64,000 nucleotides of DNA from Herbaspirillum huttiense. GTDB lineage: Bacteria > Pseudomonadota > Gammaproteobacteria > Burkholderiales > Burkholderiaceae_D. Of this stretch, positions 17,081 through 25,897 are shown in pieces (positions within the stretch are counted from its first letter, which is position 1; the number at the start of each line of letters is the position of its first letter). The stretch is taken from positions 434,001-498,000 of the forward strand of contig NZ_CP037993.1 of NCBI RefSeq assembly GCF_004367745.1, written 5' to 3'. The notes beneath the pieces are model-generated. The model did not search any database and had not been told where the DNA came from. It saw only the letters and a list, made by a program, of their open reading frames with translations. Made by a program: the position numbers and the translations under genes.

Positions 17081-18859
17081 ATGATAATTACGCCAACTTC
17101 GCTGACCATCAATCAGCTTTTCGGCTCGAACAACGAGCAGTACGTCATCCCTACCTATCAGCGTCGGTACTCGTGGCATGACCGCCAGATTTGGGAGCTA
17201 ATAGACGACATCGGATTGATCGAAGGTAGTGATACCCATCTTCTGGGTAGCATCGTATGCCTTGCCGGTCACCATACCGCCGGATTGAACAAGCTCGAAC
17301 TGGTGGATGGTCAGCAGCGCCTGACGACTATCACGATCCTCCTTGAGTGCATTCGTCAACATCTCGACTCAATTGGAGAGAAGGATGAGGCGGCGGAGGT
17401 GGCACGCTTGCTTCAAGCAAAGCCTCTAGGTGGACAGCCGGTACGCAAGGTAGCGCTCGACTCCATCGACGCGGCGGAATTCGATCGTCTAGTTGCTGCT
17501 GACAGTCAGCAGGAATTTCAAAACGAAAGATTGGAGTGGGCTTTTGCTATTGTTCGTGCGTGGGTAGCAGAGCAATCTCTCGAATACTTGGGATCCTTTC
17601 TGTATCGGCTAAAGAACCAGGCGATCGTGATCCGTCTCGACGTCAGCGAAGCAAAGGATGCCTTCAAGCTCTTTGAAACGATTAACAACCGCGGTTTGAA
17701 GCTGAGTCCGACCGATATCATCAAAAACTTCCTGTTGGGTAATGCCGCTCGATTCGGTGACGCTGCCTTACAGGCGGCGCGAGCCAGTTGGACGCATTTG
17801 ATTCAGCATCTCGACGGTACTAACTCGGATGCGTTTTTCCGCTATTACCTGATGAGCTTGTGGAAGGTGCGCTTAACGGCAGCTGATGTGGTACCTAGCT
17901 TCAAGAAGGTGTTTATGGAGCAGGTCCTAGAGGCCAAGGAATTACCGGAGCGGCATCTTTATGCTGACTCAGAAGAGACAACCGAGGATGAGTCCGAGAA
18001 CGGAGACGAAAGTATCGTTGGCGAAGTAGATGCAACCAATATCGGGCAAGTCAATTTCACGGACTTTCTGGAAAGACTGGTGTCGAGCGCCAAGATTTAC
18101 GGTGAACTGGTGCTTGTAAAGACCACTGACGCCGAAACAAACAGGTATCTGCGCAACTTGAAGATGATCAAGGCCGTCCAAACGTATGGTTTCTTGATGC
18201 ATCTTCAGGTAGGCCGCTGCACCAAGAAACATTTTAGGGAGGTGCTGAAACTCACCGAAAGTTTCGTGTTGCGGCGGCATGTTTGCCGCGAACGATCAAA
18301 CGAAACCGAGGCACTTTTTGCCAGATTGTGCTCGGTTAGTCCGTCAGACCCCGTTCAGAAGACGAGAGAGGCTTATCGAGAGCTGTGTCCTGCCGACGAG
18401 AAGTTCCGTGAGGAATTCGCGACGACAAGCTTCACTTCCAACGTGATTGACCGTGCGCGCTACTGCTTAGAACAGATTGAATTGTCGAAGCATGGTGACT
18501 ATGAAGAGTTGCAGGTCCTTGGTGCCGAAGACGTGCATGTGGAACACATTATTCCGCAGAAGATCAAGACCAAGAGGGTGAGGGAGGACCTTGGAGATTG
18601 GGTGGAATATCTTGGCGACAAGGCCGAGTCACGCCATCTTAAGTATGTATCTCGAATCGGCAATCTGACCCTGTTTGCGGGTGCGCTGAATATCGGCGCG
18701 TCAAACAACCCGTTCCACAAGAAGCGGCAGGCCTACAAGGAATCAGGTATCAAGCTGACACAGGACTTGGTGAAGAAATCGCAGTTCAAATTCAAGGACG
18801 TCGATCAACGCTCAAGGGATCTTGCCGAGATTGCCCTCGGAATCTGGCCGATGCCCTGA
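17081..18859 (+). CDS. GmrSD-like DUF262/DUF1524 nuclease
   Basis: 592 residues. The N-terminal DUF262 (ParB-like, nucleotide-dependent) domain shows YVIPTYQRRYSW and the DGQQR motif (about residue 75). The C-terminal DUF1524 domain has an HNH-type core: VEHIIPQ (about 488), GNLTLFAG, and ASNNPFHKKR. Single-chain GmrSD proteins are type IV restriction enzymes against modified DNA; homologues also accompany type I and III systems. Here it lies 16 bases after the methyltransferase in the same operon, so it may cover phages whose modified DNA escapes the Res/Mod pair. That division of labour is inference. Confidence 0.85.
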   Translation: MIITPTSLTINQLFGSNNEQYVIPTYQRRYSWHDRQIWELIDDIGLIEGSDTHLLGSIVCLAGHHTAGLNKLELVDGQQRLTTITILLECIRQHLDSIGEKDEAAEVARLLQAKPLGGQPVRKVALDSIDAAEFDRLVAADSQQEFQNERLEWAFAIVRAWVAEQSLEYLGSFLYRLKNQAIVIRLDVSEAKDAFKLFETINNRGLKLSPTDIIKNFLLGNAARFGDAALQAARASWTHLIQHLDGTNSDAFFRYYLMSLWKVRLTAADVVPSFKKVFMEQVLEAKELPERHLYADSEETTEDESENGDESIVGEVDATNIGQVNFTDFLERLVSSAKIYGELVLVKTTDAETNRYLRNLKMIKAVQTYGFLMHLQVGRCTKKHFREVLKLTESFVLRRHVCRERSNETEALFARLCSVSPSDPVQKTREAYRELCPADEKFREEFATTSFTSNVIDRARYCLEQIELSKHGDYEELQVLGAEDVHVEHIIPQKIKTKRVREDLGDWVEYLGDKAESRHLKYVSRIGNLTLFAGALNIGASNNPFHKKRQAYKESGIKLTQDLVKKSQFKFKDVDQRSRDLAEIALGIWPMP

Positions 18860-18872
18860 TTGGGAGAGTCTT

Positions 18873-20978
18873 ATGGAATTCCGCATTGCTGATACTTTCA
18901 CCGATAGTCTTGCTCGGCTGACTGGCGACGAACAGAAGCTTGTTAAAACGACAGTGTTCGACTTGCAGTTGAATCCTGCTAGCCGCGGCATGAGTTTCCA
19001 CAAGCTGGACCGCGCCAAAGACAAGAATTTCTGGTCGGTTCGCGTTGGAAGTGATATTCGCCTGATTGTTCATCGCAGCGAATCGAGCCTGCTGCTTTGT
19101 TACGTTGACCATCACGACAAGGCCTACCAATGGGCCGAGCGTCGTAAGCTTGAGACTCATCCAAAGACCGGCGCGGCGCAACTGATCGAAATCCGCGAAA
19201 CGGTTCAGGAAGTGGTCGTACCAGTCTATGTCCAGAGCGAGTCTACGCTGTCGACAAGCATCCCGAAACCAGCATCTGTGGCAAAGCAGTTATTTCAAGG
19301 CATGGCTGATGACGACCTGCTGAGCTATGGTGTTCCACCAGAGTGGCTGCCCGATGTGAAACAAGCCACCGAGGCTACCTTGCTCGTTCTTGCGGATCAT
19401 TTGCCTGCTGAGGCTGCAGAAGCACTTCTTGAACTGGCAACAGGCGGCAAGCCTCGTGTTGCGACGCCATCGACCGCAAATCCATTCGACCACCCCGACG
19501 CGCAACGCCGGTTCCGGGTGATGAGCAACGTCGAGGAATTGCAGCGTGCGCTTGATTATCCGTGGGAGAAATGGACGGTTTTTCTTCACCCCGAGCAGCG
19601 CCAGTGGGTGGAGCGAGATTACAGCGGTCCGGCGCGCGTGTCTGGTTCGGCTGGCACAGGTAAGACCATTGTTGCCTTGCACCGCGCTGCCCACTTGGCG
19701 CGCCAGTATCCCGATGCGCGCGTATTGCTCACCACCTTTTCCGACACGTTAGCCAATGCTTTGCAATCGAAGCTGAATCGGCTGCTGACCCACGAGCCAC
19801 GCCTTGCCGAGCGTGTCGACGTGTATTCCCTCGAAGCCATCGGGCTGCGATTGCACAAGACTCAGGCCGGTCCAGCGAAGCTGGCGTCCCGTAAGGACAT
19901 TCGGCAGTTGGTGGGTAACGCTGCTACAGCGGTACCGGGACATAAATTTGGACACCACTTTTTGCTGGCTGAATGGGAACAAGTAGTCGACGCGTGGCAA
20001 CTTGATCATTGGGAGGCCTATCGCGACGTTGTACGCCTCGGCCGTAAGACCCGATTGCCAGAAGCGCAGCGGGCAGTATTGTGGGACATCTTTGAGCGTG
20101 TTCGATCGAGCTTGCGTGAAAAAGGTTTGGTCACGACCTCCGGATTATTCACGGCCTTGGCGAGTGCCCTGAGGACAAGGAGCAATCCTATCTTCGATTT
20201 CGTTGTCGTCGATGAAGCGCAGGACATCGGAATCGCACATTTGCGATTCCTGGTCACGCTGGGCGGCGGTGAGGGCGCAATTCGTCCGAACGCGCTGTTT
20301 TTTGCCGGCGACCTTGGGCAGCGCATCTTCCAGCAGCCGTTTTCATGGAAGTCACTGGGCGTCGACGTGCGCGGACGGTCCCGTACGTTGCGTGTCAATT
20401 ATCGAACATCACACCAAATTCGCAGCCAGGCAGACCGGCTGCTTGGCCCGGCAGTGACCGACGTAGATGGCAATGCCGAAGATCGTAGCGATACCGTATC
20501 GGTCTTCAACGGCCCGCCGCCACGAATTCAAATTCTTGACGATGCAGGAGAAGAAAGCGCCGTCGTCGGGCGGTGGCTCGCCGAATGTGGAAACGTCGGC
20601 ATCTTGCCGCATGAGATTGGCATATTTGTTCGGTCTGAAGCGCAAATCGGCCGGGCCGAGGAAGCTGTTCGTCTCGCCGACTTGCCCTACCAAATTCTGG
20701 ATAACGACGTGGCCACAGAGCTTGACCATGTTTCGGTCAGTACAATGCATCTGGCGAAGGGGCTGGAGTTCCGCGCAGTGGCTGTAATGGCCTGCGACGA
20801 CGAGATTATTCCCTTGCAAGAGCGGATTGAAACAGTCGGCGATGATGGTGATTTGCAGGAGGTTTATGACACCGAGCGGCAATTGCTCTATGTAGCGTGT
20901 ACGCGCGCCCGGGACCACCTACTGGTTACCGGCACAATTCCATCATCCGAGTTTTTGGAAGATCTGGTAGGCAAGTAG
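18873..20978 (+). CDS. RelE/ParE-like domain fused to UvrD-type helicase
   Basis: About 701 residues. The first 95 residues look like a RelE/ParE toxin fold (MEFRIADTFTDSL, then KNFWSVRVGSDIRLIVH). The rest is a superfamily 1 3'-5' helicase: Walker A SGSAGTGKT (about 260), Walker B VVVDEAQD (about 444), GDLGQRIFQQPFSW, VNYRTSHQIR, and motifs V/VI in VSTMHLAKGLEF and LLYVACTRARDHL. The ATG at 18873 has GGGAGAG upstream and lies 13 bases after the GmrSD-like stop; an earlier in-frame start only overlaps that gene. This is the last gene of the defence operon. Whether the toxin-like domain cuts RNA or only binds is unknown; the classical catalytic residues of RelE are hard to place here. Confidence 0.8.
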   Translation: MEFRIADTFTDSLARLTGDEQKLVKTTVFDLQLNPASRGMSFHKLDRAKDKNFWSVRVGSDIRLIVHRSESSLLLCYVDHHDKAYQWAERRKLETHPKTGAAQLIEIRETVQEVVVPVYVQSESTLSTSIPKPASVAKQLFQGMADDDLLSYGVPPEWLPDVKQATEATLLVLADHLPAEAAEALLELATGGKPRVATPSTANPFDHPDAQRRFRVMSNVEELQRALDYPWEKWTVFLHPEQRQWVERDYSGPARVSGSAGTGKTIVALHRAAHLARQYPDARVLLTTFSDTLANALQSKLNRLLTHEPRLAERVDVYSLEAIGLRLHKTQAGPAKLASRKDIRQLVGNAATAVPGHKFGHHFLLAEWEQVVDAWQLDHWEAYRDVVRLGRKTRLPEAQRAVLWDIFERVRSSLREKGLVTTSGLFTALASALRTRSNPIFDFVVVDEAQDIGIAHLRFLVTLGGGEGAIRPNALFFAGDLGQRIFQQPFSWKSLGVDVRGRSRTLRVNYRTSHQIRSQADRLLGPAVTDVDGNAEDRSDTVSVFNGPPPRIQILDDAGEESAVVGRWLAECGNVGILPHEIGIFVRSEAQIGRAEEAVRLADLPYQILDNDVATELDHVSVSTMHLAKGLEFRAVAVMACDDEIIPLQERIETVGDDGDLQEVYDTERQLLYVACTRARDHLLVTGTIPSSEFLEDLVGK

Positions 20979-21509
20979 GGGAGGGACGAATTTAGAGTTT
21001 CGACACAACCAATGGCGGAATCTGCCCCATTGTTCACCTTACACATTGCCTGCGCCAACGTCTGGAATGTCCGACGGGCTGCCTATGAGCGGTCGTATCG
21101 TGCGATCGTTCAACGCGCTTACCTGCCGCTGGAGGTAAATTTCGCATAAAGCTAGGCAATTTGCTTCACGGAACCCGGCCAAGAACCTTTTTAAAGCCTC
21201 CCGCTCAAGCGGTATCCAGACAGTAAAAATCCTTTTAACATTTTCGGATGGACGACCCGGACGCTAGTCCACCGTGTGAATGACTGTCAAGGTTGCCGCA
21301 TTCCCCCGTGCCAAGCTGATTTATTTTCCGAGTGTTCAATTTTCGACTTGCTATTCGTTTTTGGTTTGGTAAAACAATCCTAAGACGAAAGACAAGCAAG
21401 GTTAACCCATTGCCCGTATGAATCCTCGGCGCAATGGTTAATCTGGGGCGTCGCCCCAGTCCCCTGTTGTACAGACGTCTCCCATAACAATAAAAACATG
21501 GAGATGCAT
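20979..21509. other. 531-bp region holding a candidate oriT
   Basis: No gene is recognised. Immediately before mobC it contains the dyads at 21402-21459 described separately. Confidence 0.5.
21402..21459. other. Candidate origin of transfer (oriT)
   Basis: Two adjacent dyads: TTAACCCATTGC (21402-21413) with GCAATGGTTAA (21431-21441), one base unpaired; and CTGGGGC-GTC-GCCCCAG (21443-21459). The sequence AATCCTC lies in the first loop. Such nested inverted repeats next to mobC-mobA are where relaxases nick. The nick site is not identified. Confidence 0.45.
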
Positions 21510-21908
21510 ATGGAATCACGTATCAAATTCAAACCTGGCCAGGCCGGTGCAGATGGCAACCACCATCTGCGCAACAAGCGCATAGAGATTCGCGTCAGCA
21601 CGCAGGAATACAGCAAGCTGGAGCAACGGGCACAGGACTTGGGCTACCACAATCTGGCTCAGTATCTGAGGGAGGCGGGCTTGACCCGTGAGCAACTCGT
21701 CTCGCCAACTACCCGTCAGAAAGAAAAATCAGAATGGTTGTATGCGATCAATCGCATCGGCAACAACATCAACCAGATCGCTCGTCATTTAAACATGGGG
21801 CAAGATCCTGATGACGACATGCTGCTCATGCTGGCGCAGATTCAGGACATGGCCAACAGTGCGTTCAAGAAAGCATTGAAAGGAAACGATGACTGGGAGG
21901 GAGTATGA
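21510..21908 (+). CDS. mobC: MobC relaxosome accessory protein
   Basis: About 132 residues. The N-terminal ribbon-helix-helix-like part (KRIEIRVSTQEYSKLEQRA) is followed by LGYHNLAQYLREAGL and the MobC signature WLYAINRIGNNINQIARHLN. MobC proteins bind oriT and help open the DNA for the relaxase. The ATG at 21510 is preferred because GGAG lies 6 bases upstream; ATGs at 21498 and 21504 are in frame. Its stop overlaps the relaxase start by 4 bases (ATGA). Confidence 0.85.
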   Translation: MESRIKFKPGQAGADGNHHLRNKRIEIRVSTQEYSKLEQRAQDLGYHNLAQYLREAGLTREQLVSPTTRQKEKSEWLYAINRIGNNINQIARHLNMGQDPDDDMLLMLAQIQDMANSAFKKALKGNDDWEGV

Positions 21909-23290
21909 TCGTGCGCATCTTCCGCTCTGGTATCTCCAGTGGTGAATCACCCGTCAATTACCTATTGGGCGATGTCGACCCTGCTGGCCAGTCACGTTCC
22001 GTTGCACCTGAAGTGCTGGCAGGCGATCCGCAGACCACCATTGATGTGATCAACAGCATCCAGCGCAAACACAAATACATCTCAGGTTGCCTGAGCTTCC
22101 GAGACTCGGAAAAGCCGAGCCGAGAGAAACTGCTGGAAGTCATCGATGATTTCAAGGCGACTTTTTGTCCAGGTTTGACATCGAATCATTTCAACAGTCT
22201 GTTTGTTCTGCACCAGGATAAGGGCAATACCGAAGTCCATTTCGTCATTCCCACGCAGGAGCTGACCTCTGGCAGAAGGATGAATATTCATCCGCCCGGC
22301 AAAGCCAATCTGGAATTCTTCGAAGCCTATACACGTGTGACGAATCACCGGATGGGATATGCGCAAATCGTCCCGAATCCACTCAAGATGGCCTTCTCGG
22401 ATTTTGAACGAAAGACTCCGTTGGGCAGAAGGGAACAATCGGATAAACGCTGGGTGCACAGGAATCTGGTCAAAGCCGTTGTCGAAGGAACGATCCAGAA
22501 CCGTGACGATTTGTGTCGCTATCTGGATGAAGAGTTCGGCATCACTGTCACTCGACAGGGCGACGATTATCTTTCCGTGAAATTTCCGGGGGGCCAGAAA
22601 GCCAAGCGATTGCGTGGCCCTCTCTACAGCAGCGATGCCGATTACCAATCCCTGCTGGAACAATCAGAGATAGCCAAGCAGCCGAAGTATCTGACTAAGA
22701 AAGAATTCGAATCCGAGAAAACTTGTCTGAGTCAATTTATTCAAGAACGCAGGCAATTCAACGAGCAGACCTATCTGGCTGCCAGAAAAATCCGTCGACT
22801 GGTCAGATCACACGCCTCATTGAAACCCGTAAACCCTGCGGCCAATACAACAATAACTACAAGGAGCCCAGCCATGAAAAACACCATCCATCTTCCCGTC
22901 ATCAAAAGCATGATTTTGAGGGCGCTGGCGATCGCTAGAGAAGAAGTCCATGTGCCATTTCAACCAGTCCGTATCGTCCAGCCGAAAACCCGCAAAGCGA
23001 CGATGCACAACATCAATGCGCTACGAGAAAAGGCCTTCGGCCAAACCTCACCCGAAATTCAGACAGGCTTGGCGGATTTGATGATGGCCATTGCAGAAGT
23101 GGAAGTCAGCTTGGGCGAAACCATAAGCAAATTAAGCGATGCCGAAACACCAGAGAAGGCGGAAAAACTGAGACAGCGAATCATCCATCTACAACTGGAG
23201 CTGGACAAACTGAACGCCCAAAAAGTGATGTTACCTGTGCAGGGTCTGAACGACGAGTTGAACCAAATTTGGCGCAAAAAGAGTGGCTAA
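21905..23290 (+). CDS. mobA: MobA-type relaxase (MOBP)
   Basis: 461 residues. The N-terminal relaxase domain shows INSIQRKHKYISGCLSF, then HFNSLFVLHQDKG and the histidine-containing strand TEVHFVIPTQELTSGRRMNI, as in MOBP relaxases. After the nuclease domain there is a helical region (about 230-290) and a C-terminal coiled-coil-like part (SLGETISKLSDAETPEKAEK). It nicks oriT and pilots the strand during transfer. The element has no type IV secretion genes, so it must use another element's machinery. It overlaps mobC by 4 bases. Classical ColE1-type subfamily placement would need alignment. Confidence 0.85.
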   Translation: MIVRIFRSGISSGESPVNYLLGDVDPAGQSRSVAPEVLAGDPQTTIDVINSIQRKHKYISGCLSFRDSEKPSREKLLEVIDDFKATFCPGLTSNHFNSLFVLHQDKGNTEVHFVIPTQELTSGRRMNIHPPGKANLEFFEAYTRVTNHRMGYAQIVPNPLKMAFSDFERKTPLGRREQSDKRWVHRNLVKAVVEGTIQNRDDLCRYLDEEFGITVTRQGDDYLSVKFPGGQKAKRLRGPLYSSDADYQSLLEQSEIAKQPKYLTKKEFESEKTCLSQFIQERRQFNEQTYLAARKIRRLVRSHASLKPVNPAANTTITTRSPAMKNTIHLPVIKSMILRALAIAREEVHVPFQPVRIVQPKTRKATMHNINALREKAFGQTSPEIQTGLADLMMAIAEVEVSLGETISKLSDAETPEKAEKLRQRIIHLQLELDKLNAQKVMLPVQGLNDELNQIWRKKSG

Positions 23291-23388
23291 ATAGAGCTGA
23301 GTCGACTTACTTGGCAATGATTTCCTGGGGTAAGTGGAGATGTGACATTCTCCGAGCAACTCAGCACAACGATGGCTCCGGGCGGAGG

Positions 23389-24261
23389 TTATTGGGGAAC
23401 ATACAAGCGCCATTCTTTCACGTATTTCGGATTTTCTATTTGATGTGATAAATAAAAATCAAACTCCATTGGGATAGTTTTGAGTCGTTCTATGTCTTTG
23501 CTCGGATATCCAGCCACTTCTAAATAGTATCCAACAGATTGATGGTATGGATAAAGATAACCCAGCTTACTTAGCGTAGCTGAGAGATGTTGAATATCTA
23601 CTTTCCCTTTCGCTTTTTGAAAGGCTGTTTGAACAGTTGTTACACCACCGGCATAAATTGGACGAACAACTGCATCGATCAACGTGCGTTCAATATTGGT
23701 AACTCGAACAAGTGAAGCTTCATCTCCATACAGCGCACGCATTTCTATTACGCCGAGTTGGCGGGTATGTTTTCCATTTAAGAGATGAATTCGCATACCG
23801 TCTTTTTCCACAATGTTGGTGGATTCTCTTACTTTCCGCTTAAAAGCAGCATCAATTCTTCCTTGCTCTAAACCTATACCTGGGGGCTGAGGTTTTTGTT
23901 CGTGATTGAAGTAGATATCTTCATGTTTTTGGTCAGTTAGTTGATGTAGTTCTAGCGCCGTCAGATGAGTAAAGTAGGACTGCGTTTTTAGACTCATCAG
24001 AATTTCGAGTAGCGGTAAATTGCCCCAGACATATCGGGTTTCATTTCTGTAAGGAAATGGGAACTCATGCAACTTGAGGTCTCCTTGTTCCATTAAAAAC
24101 TCGATGAATTGCTTTGTGTTTGTATTTTTCGCAAGTTGCCAAGAGCTTCTATTTATCGAGAGGATTTCCGCAAGGTCTGTGGGTCTGAAGAGCTTTGTTG
24201 TATTTTTGTTAAAAAAATCCAGTAAGGCGGGTTTGGCGCTTTGAATTCGACTGATAGCCAT
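23389..24261 (-). CDS. AbiEi-like antitoxin-family protein without AbiEii
   Basis: 290 residues. The N-terminus looks like a winged helix (LLDFFNKNTTKLFRPTDLAEIL). The middle matches AbiEi family proteins: YFTHLTALELHQLTDQ, then TNIERTLIDAVVRPIYAGG. In AbiE systems this protein is the antitoxin and autorepressor, paired with the nucleotidyltransferase AbiEii. No AbiEii gene is present here; the next gene is a divergent Fic protein. No clear ribosome binding site precedes the ATG at 24261. The first of three long palindromes lies 16 bases upstream of the start. Its partner and function are therefore open. Confidence 0.75.
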   Translation of the reverse strand: MAISRIQSAKPALLDFFNKNTTKLFRPTDLAEILSINRSSWQLAKNTNTKQFIEFLMEQGDLKLHEFPFPYRNETRYVWGNLPLLEILMSLKTQSYFTHLTALELHQLTDQKHEDIYFNHEQKPQPPGIGLEQGRIDAAFKRKVRESTNIVEKDGMRIHLLNGKHTRQLGVIEMRALYGDEASLVRVTNIERTLIDAVVRPIYAGGVTTVQTAFQKAKGKVDIQHLSATLSKLGYLYPYHQSVGYYLEVAGYPSKDIERLKTIPMEFDFYLSHQIENPKYVKEWRLYVPQ

Positions 24262-24277
24262 ATATGAACGTCAGGCA

Positions 24278-24319
24278 CGGAGGGGAATGTGAAGTATATA
24301 TACTTCACATTCCCCTCCG
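24278..24319. repeat. Perfect 42-bp palindrome 1
   Basis: Both 21-bp halves are exact complements. The centre is GAAGTATATATACTTC (24291-24306) and the outer arm is CGGAGGGGAATGT. It lies just upstream of the AbiEi-like gene. Confidence 0.9.
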
Positions 24320-24335
24320 CTATCAAGTGCCACTT

Positions 24336-24373
24336 AGCTAACTGACGAAGTATATATACTTCGTCAGTTAGCT
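24336..24373. repeat. Perfect 38-bp palindrome 2
   Basis: It has the same 16-bp centre GAAGTATATATACTTC, with a different, perfectly complementary arm AGCTAACTGAC. Confidence 0.9.
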
Positions 24374-24377
24374 GTAG

Positions 24378-24419
24378 AGTACCTATCGATGAAGTATATA
24401 TACTTCATCGATAGGTACT
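24378..24419. repeat. Perfect 42-bp palindrome 3
   Basis: It has the same 16-bp centre, with a third unrelated arm AGTACCTATCGAT that is again perfectly complementary. It begins 4 bases after palindrome 2. Confidence 0.9.
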
Positions 24420-24438
24420 GACTTGATGAATATGTAGA

Positions 24439-24474
24439 CCGGCAAAAGTATTGGCAAAAGCATCGGCAAAAAAT
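24439..24474 (+). repeat. Three 12-bp direct repeats (GGCAAAA)
   Basis: GGCAAAA recurs at 24441, 24453 and 24465 with a strict 12-bp period. A second block has GGAAAAA at 24542 and GGCAAAA at 24554, again 12 bp apart, the last overlapping the Fic start codon. They look like operator iterons of the Fic gene. Confidence 0.7.
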
Positions 24475-24559
24475 CTGCGAATTTTTTTGTGGTAGTGGCT
24501 ATATGTGTATAAGAATCAGTGGGTTATAATTTTTATCCATCGGAAAAAAGATCGGCAAA

Positions 24560-25738
24560 ATGTACGACTCCCCGCACCAATTTACCCCTCTGCTGCCTCA
24601 AACGAGTCTGGATGCTCTTCAGGAGAAGGCCAGCAAGGTGGTGCAAGCATCCATTGGATTGGCCTCTACGGGGCATGCCTCAGCTCGTCGGGTGGTAAGA
24701 GAACTTGTGCGATCAATCAACTCTTATTACAGCAATCGTATCGAAGGGCAAGGCACTCATCCCGCGAACATTGAAAGGGCGTTGAACCAAGACTTTTCCG
24801 AAAAGCCCGATGTGGCTCAACTTCAACGTATCGCATTAGCTCATATAGATGCTGAAAGGGAGTTGGAGCAAGCCGTAGAGGCTGGGCGCTCGGCCATTTT
24901 TTCGGATTTCCTCTTGGATGCTCACAAAGCTCTTTACTCCCGCTTATCCGAAGCAGACCGAACTACTAAAGATGGGCATATTGTTGAGCCGGGTCAACTC
25001 AGAACGCAGCTCGTTGAGGTTGGTCGACATATCCCGCCAACCCCGGAGTCGGTTCCCCGATTTTTAGCAATGATGGATGAGGTTTATGGTAGAGAAAAAG
25101 GATGGGAAAGGCTTCTAATCGCAATCGCTTGTCTGCACCATCGGGCTGCATGGGTGCATCCTTTTTTTGACGGAAATGGTCGCTCTACCAGGCTTCAAAG
25201 CCATTGTGCTTTGTGGCCGCTTTCTGGTGGGCTGTGGTCAACCAGCAGAGGATTAGCGCGAGCTCAGCAAGACTACTATGCAAAGCTGATCAACGCCGAC
25301 GCCCCGCGCCGAGGTGATCTTGATGGTAGGGGGAATTTAACGGCCGCAGGCCTAGCTGAGTGGGTAGACTTCTTCTTGGGTATATGTGAAGACCAAGTTG
25401 CGTTCATGGGGCGGATGTTAGACCTTGACGGTATGAAGCGGCGAATTGAAGCGCTAGTGCTGTTTAGAGGAGTGGCTGATAAAGATATACGGCCTGAGGC
25501 CATTCTTCCTCTTTACCATCTATTCGCTGCCGGGCCACTCACTCGTGGAGAATTCATACAACTAACTGGCTTGGGAGAGCGAACGGGAAGATCGTTATTA
25601 TCCAAGTTACTAGCGGTAAAGCTCATTACCAGTGATAGTCCTCGCGGGCCAGTAACGTTTGGGCTTCCCCTGGATTCGTTACATTTTTTATTGCCCGAGC
25701 TTTATCCTGAAGCAAACACTAGAAATGAGCATCACTAA
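24560..25738 (+). CDS. Fic-family protein (AMPylase type)
   Basis: 392 residues. The Fic active-site motif is intact: HPFFDGNGRSTR (about residue 201), with the catalytic histidine first. Upstream, SNRIEGQG (about residue 59) matches the inhibitory (S/T)xxxE(G/N) helix of class II Fic proteins, so the enzyme should be self-inhibited. A C-terminal winged-helix-like part (LTRGEFIQLTGLGERTGRSLL) suggests DNA binding and autoregulation, consistent with the 12-bp repeats before and across the start. It diverges from the AbiEi-like gene. Fic enzymes usually transfer AMP to target proteins; the target here is unknown. Confidence 0.85.
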   Translation: MYDSPHQFTPLLPQTSLDALQEKASKVVQASIGLASTGHASARRVVRELVRSINSYYSNRIEGQGTHPANIERALNQDFSEKPDVAQLQRIALAHIDAERELEQAVEAGRSAIFSDFLLDAHKALYSRLSEADRTTKDGHIVEPGQLRTQLVEVGRHIPPTPESVPRFLAMMDEVYGREKGWERLLIAIACLHHRAAWVHPFFDGNGRSTRLQSHCALWPLSGGLWSTSRGLARAQQDYYAKLINADAPRRGDLDGRGNLTAAGLAEWVDFFLGICEDQVAFMGRMLDLDGMKRRIEALVLFRGVADKDIRPEAILPLYHLFAAGPLTRGEFIQLTGLGERTGRSLLSKLLAVKLITSDSPRGPVTFGLPLDSLHFLLPELYPEANTRNEHH

Positions 25739-25897
25739 GGCATACGGAATTCGCTTTCTGACATCGGGAGCTTCCAGCGGGGGCTGCGTCTTCCTGTAGT
25801 CAGATACATAGGATTCGCCTTGGGGGCGTAGCAGCAGGGAGCGGCATCTTTCCAACCGCGTGAGGTTCGAAGAAGATAAGACGGTAACTTTAGTTTC

